DNA of 64,000 bases from RGIG3002 sp964449325 (GTDB lineage Bacteria; Bacillota; Clostridia; Lachnospirales; Lachnospiraceae), in assembly GCA_964449325.1 (NCBI GenBank), contig CAYUYJ010000002.1:1-64000 (forward strand), in the 5' to 3' direction. How positions within the stretch are numbered: the first letter of the stretch is position 1; each line of letters opens with the position of its first letter. Of the stretch, positions 60,784 to 64,000 are shown one piece after another. Position numbers and translations under genes: made by a program. The notes below the pieces were generated by a model, which made no database searches, was not told where the DNA came from, and was given only the letters and a program-made list of their open reading frames with translations.

Positions 60784-61515
60784 ATGTTATCAAATATTAT
60801 TAAACCCGGAGATAAGATTGAGTTACAGAGAGTAGAGCGGATGAAAGAGAATACCACTGAGGTATTTAATAAAAAAATATATCATAGCAAAGTGTGTGAG
60901 ATTTTAAGCGAAGACCGTTTGGAAATTACCATGCCTATAGAAAAAGGAAAGCTTATTCCTTTGCAGGTTGACAGTGATTATGATTTGTTTTTCTATACGG
61001 CGAATGGATTGTATCAGTGTTTTGCAAGAGTGGTTGACCGGTATAAAACCAATAATATTTATATCATTCTGGTGGAGATGACCAGTAATTTAAGAAAACA
61101 GCAGCGAAGAGAATATTATCGTTTCGGATGTGCTTTGGAGATGAATGCAAGAGATATTACCGAGGAAGAATTGCAGGAGGCGATGGAGGGAAAACATACC
61201 TTGAAAGTACAGCCCGAAAAATTAAATAAAGGTGTCATTGTAGATATCAGCGGTGGAGGTCTTCGGTTTGTGATTGACCAAAAGTATGAAGAGAACAGCT
61301 TGGTGAATTGTATCTATAATCTGTTTATTGATGGAAAGAAAAATGAGTATAATCTGGTTGGCAAGGTACTTAGCGTAAAAGAATTAAGTAATCGTCCCGG
61401 TGTTTATGAACATCGGATTCAATATATTAACATTAATACTTCACAGCGGGAGGAAATTATTCGCTATATTTTCCAAGAGGAAAGAAAAAATCGGAAGAAA
61501 GAAAATAATTCATAA
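60784..61515 (+). CDS. YcgR-like PilZ c-di-GMP receptor
   Basis: A 243-residue protein with an N-terminal YcgR-type domain (about 1-100, PGDKIELQRVE start) and a PilZ domain with both c-di-GMP-binding motifs: RRxxxR at Arg108-Arg113 (QRREYYRF) and DISGGG at 154-159. On binding c-di-GMP such proteins brake the flagellar motor via MotA or FliG. It sits between flhG and cheB, 5 bp after flhG; this position in the operon supports a motility role. Confidence 0.92.
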   Translation: MLSNIIKPGDKIELQRVERMKENTTEVFNKKIYHSKVCEILSEDRLEITMPIEKGKLIPLQVDSDYDLFFYTANGLYQCFARVVDRYKTNNIYIILVEMTSNLRKQQRREYYRFGCALEMNARDITEEELQEAMEGKHTLKVQPEKLNKGVIVDISGGGLRFVIDQKYEENSLVNCIYNLFIDGKKNEYNLVGKVLSVKELSNRPGVYEHRIQYININTSQREEIIRYIFQEERKNRKKENNS

Positions 61516-61572
61516 ACGATACTGTAAGGAATAAAGCGGAAGTTTGCATTTTAGATTCGCAGACAGAAAGGT

Positions 61573-62658
61573 ATGGTTGAACAAATGAAAAAAATTCTTG
61601 TTGTTGATGACTCTGCACTTATGAGAAGAGTACTTTGTGATATAATTAATAGTGATAAGAGATTCCAAGTAGAAGATAAGGCAAATAATGGTGAAGAAGC
61701 CTTGCATTTGCTGATGACAAAGTCTTATGATGCGGTTGTATTGGATGTAAATATGCCCAAAATGAATGGGCTGGAGCTATTAAGACAGCTCCAGATGAAA
61801 AAAATCGCTGTAAGAGTCATGATGGCAAGTACCGATACAAGAGAAGGCGCAAAAACAACCTTAGATGCCCTTGAACTTGGTGCCCTTGATTTTATACATA
61901 AGCCGACGAATGCAATTGACTGCCGGAATCAGGAATTCCAGAAAAGAATGCTGGAGATTCTTGGAGCTGTAGTAGAAAGTAATCTTCCTTCTTACAACAA
62001 GTCTTTTAATATTGAGGAAATTAAAGCCTCTAAAAAGATGATTGAGATTGTACGTAAAAATACAACCAAGATTTCCGGAAGTAAGATTGTGGCAATTGCC
62101 AGTTCTACAGGTGGACCGAAGGCATTACAGTCCGTATTGCCGAAGTTGCCGGGAAATTTGAAGGCACCGGTTGTTGTAGTACAGCATATGCCGAAGGGAT
62201 TTACGGCATCTCTTGCCGAGAGGCTGAACTCCTTAAGTGAGCTTACCATAAAGGAAGCAGCAGAGGGAGATGTACTGGAGGCAGGATTCGCGTATATTGC
62301 TATGGGCGGTATGCACTTGAATATTGTAACAAACAGTGCAGGAAAAGCAGTAATTCATTATTCAGACGAACCGAATAGGGAGGGTGTAAAGCCTTGTGCT
62401 AATTATATGTATGAATCCCTTATGAACAGTCGTTATGATGAAGTCATCGGCGTGGTTATGACAGGAATGGGTGCAGATGGAACGAAAGGAATCCAAAATT
62501 TAAAAACAACAAAAAAAATGCATGTTATTGCGCAGGAAGAAAGTACATGTGCCGTGTATGGAATGCCGAAAAGTGTCGTTAAGGCAGGAATGTCCGACCA
62601 GATTGTGCCTTTAGATCAGATTGCGCAGGAAATTATTTTAAACGTGGGGGTAATGTAG
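61573..62658 (+). CDS. cheB: chemotaxis methylesterase CheB
   Basis: A 361-residue protein-glutamate methylesterase. N-terminal receiver with Asp58 (VLDVNMPKMNG) and a C-terminal esterase domain with the catalytic triad Ser178 (IASSTGGPK), His205 (VVQHMPKGF) and Asp302 (GMGADGTKG). It demethylates chemoreceptors to reset sensitivity after CheA activation. Start at ATG 61573; ATG 61585 (MKKILVVDDS) is equally reasonable because the only AAAGG abuts the first. Followed by cheA after 1 bp. Confidence 0.96.
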   Translation: MVEQMKKILVVDDSALMRRVLCDIINSDKRFQVEDKANNGEEALHLLMTKSYDAVVLDVNMPKMNGLELLRQLQMKKIAVRVMMASTDTREGAKTTLDALELGALDFIHKPTNAIDCRNQEFQKRMLEILGAVVESNLPSYNKSFNIEEIKASKKMIEIVRKNTTKISGSKIVAIASSTGGPKALQSVLPKLPGNLKAPVVVVQHMPKGFTASLAERLNSLSELTIKEAAEGDVLEAGFAYIAMGGMHLNIVTNSAGKAVIHYSDEPNREGVKPCANYMYESLMNSRYDEVIGVVMTGMGADGTKGIQNLKTTKKMHVIAQEESTCAVYGMPKSVVKAGMSDQIVPLDQIAQEIILNVGVM

Positions 62659-62659
62659 A

Positions 62660-64000
62660 ATGGACGTAAGCCAATATCTTGAAATTTTCCTTGATGAAAC
62701 AAAAGAGCATTTACAGAACTTGAATACCCAGATTCTGGAATTGGAACAGGAACCGGAAAGCATGGATACCATTAATGAAATTTTCCGTGCAGCACATTCC
62801 TTAAAGGGAATGGCCGGAACAATGGGATATAAGAGAATGCAGACTCTTACCCATGATATGGAAAATGTTTTTTCAGAGGTTCGTAACGGAACAATTAAAG
62901 TACGCGGTAATATGATTGATATTCTGTTTCAGTGTCTGGATGCGTTGGAAGAATATCTTGCTACAATTCAAGAAACGGCAGATGAAGGAACCAATGATAA
63001 TGAACCGCTTATTAAAGCATTAAATGACATTTTAAAAGGCGGCGACGGAGCCGGACAGGCGGAAGAAGTTAAGGAATCAACAAAGAAAGAAGAAAAAGAA
63101 GAGAGCAAAGAAGAAACAACCGATGCCGAAGGTGAAAAATGGCGTCAGATTAAGTTGGATAGCACAGACAGAAATGTAATCAGAGAAGCTTATGTACAAA
63201 AGAAAAATGTGTTCGGGCTGACAGTAAAGGTACAGGAAACATGTATTTTGAAAGCGGCAAGAGCTTTTCTTGTATTTAAAGCTTTGGAAGATATGGGCGA
63301 AATAATTGTTTCAAACCCATCCACACAGGATATTGAAGATGAAAAATTTGACTTTGATTTCAGTGTCATTTTCATTACAGAAAAGGATTTAAAGACGGTT
63401 ATTGCAGCGGCTTCCAATGTTTCGGAAATCGAGAGCGTAGTTGGTGGTGTTGTAGAAAAACCGGCAGAAGACTCCAAGGAACCGGAACCAGTAGAAACAG
63501 TAAAGGAAGAAGCACCTGCAGAGACTCCGGCAGCGGTAAGCGTAGCAAAAGCACAGCCGGCAGCAACGCCCGCGAGAGCAGCAGAGAAGAAACCGGTAGC
63601 AAAACCGGTTGTAAACAGAACTGTTCGTGTCGATATTGAAAAACTGGATGTATTGATGAATCTGGTTAGTGAGTTGATTATTGCAAAGAATTCTTTAGTA
63701 TCGGCAGCAAATACGGATGGAAGTTCCGGTAGCGGCTTTAATGAACATATTGAATATATTGAAAGTGTTACAACAAATCTGCATGAATCTGTTATGAAGG
63801 TTCGAATGGTGCCGATTGAAAGCGTAGTAAGTAAATTCCCGCGTATGATTCGAGACTTATCCAAGAAACTGGGTAAGAAAATGGAATTATATATGTCCGG
63901 TGAAGAAACGGAATTAGACCGTACGGTAGTGGATGAAATCGGAGACCCTTTAATGCATCTTTTGCGTAATTCTGCTGACCATGGTCTGGAATCCGCAGAG
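62660..64000 (+). CDS. cheA: chemotaxis histidine kinase CheA (partial, 3' end outside)
   Basis: The first 447 codons of CheA; the gene continues past the window. P1 domain with phosphorylated His46 (FRAAHSLKGMAGTMG), a CheY/CheB-binding P2 region (about 155-250), an Ala/Pro/Glu-rich linker, the P3 dimerisation helices (VRVDIEKLDVLMNLVSELII) and the start of the P4 ATPase with the N box HLLRNSADHGLE at the edge. It couples receptor state to CheY and CheB phosphorylation. ATG 62660 follows GGGGG about 9 bases upstream. Confidence 0.97.
   Translation, partial: MDVSQYLEIFLDETKEHLQNLNTQILELEQEPESMDTINEIFRAAHSLKGMAGTMGYKRMQTLTHDMENVFSEVRNGTIKVRGNMIDILFQCLDALEEYLATIQETADEGTNDNEPLIKALNDILKGGDGAGQAEEVKESTKKEEKEESKEETTDAEGEKWRQIKLDSTDRNVIREAYVQKKNVFGLTVKVQETCILKAARAFLVFKALEDMGEIIVSNPSTQDIEDEKFDFDFSVIFITEKDLKTVIAAASNVSEIESVVGGVVEKPAEDSKEPEPVETVKEEAPAETPAAVSVAKAQPAATPARAAEKKPVAKPVVNRTVRVDIEKLDVLMNLVSELIIAKNSLVSAANTDGSSGSGFNEHIEYIESVTTNLHESVMKVRMVPIESVVSKFPRMIRDLSKKLGKKMELYMSGEETELDRTVVDEIGDPLMHLLRNSADHGLESAE

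Noticed and set aside
63190..63864. Minus-strand open frame opposite cheA
   Set aside because: Ser/Thr-rich translation opposite a certain CheA sequence; no start signal.

Overview
The window looks like chromosomal DNA of a low-GC, motile, Gram-positive anaerobe of the class Clostridia, most likely a Lachnospiraceae member (Roseburia/Butyrivibrio/Lachnospira-like). The reasons are: strong AGGAGG ribosome-binding sites throughout, a fla/che operon directly behind codY in Firmicutes order with FliY instead of a plain FliN, and LytTR-DUF3021, BlaI/BlaR1 and Rpn-type accessory genes typical of gut clostridia. The genus is inferred, not demonstrated. No rRNA, tRNA, CRISPR array, prophage or intact insertion sequence was recognised.

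Region A (1-31,900) is an accessory patchwork. Short operons of resistance, efflux, detoxification and regulatory genes alternate with gene remnants. Intact pieces include an SDR/condensation-domain pair, a ROK regulator with a MATE exporter, a TetR/HXXEE/flavodoxin divergon, a B12-radical SAM protein, an MFS exporter behind a leader-peptide attenuator, a TetR/PAF-acetylhydrolase-like operon, a TetR/iminopeptidase-like divergon with twin operators, a LytTR/DUF3021/ABC exporter cluster, an MBL hydrolase, a TetR, a GNAT and a membrane S41-like protease. Remnants include a DHFR-like tail, methyltransferase, M28 peptidase, three GNATs, a lipoprotein, BlaR1, a class III aminotransferase, a BNR/sialidase-like tail and an Rpn nuclease. 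Several keep both ends of the gene but lack the middle. A small putative RNA gene (about 14,541-14,726), with its own promoter, twin identical-loop hairpins and terminator, is the best candidate for something undescribed.

Region B (32,000-35,600) is core: a small coiled-coil gene, topA and codY, each unit separated by clear terminators. A CodY-box-like site precedes codY.

Region C (35,700-64,000, running off the right edge) is one collinear flagellar/chemotaxis operon: flgB flgC fliE fliF fliG fliH fliI fliJ motE-like fliK flgD flgE-chaperone-like(TIGR02530) flgE flbD motA motB fliL fliM fliY cheY fliO fliP fliQ fliR flhB flhA flhF flhG ycgR-like(PilZ) cheB cheA(partial). It encodes the basal body, export gate and ATPase, hook, stator, switch, placement GTPases, a c-di-GMP receptor and the start of the chemotaxis core. 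Most genes overlap or are a few bases apart. The exceptions are hairpins bracketing flgE and a structured 115-bp leader before flbD-motAB, which probably tune stoichiometry inside the long transcript. The codY-fla/che junction matches Bacillus subtilis synteny and suggests nutrient control of motility.
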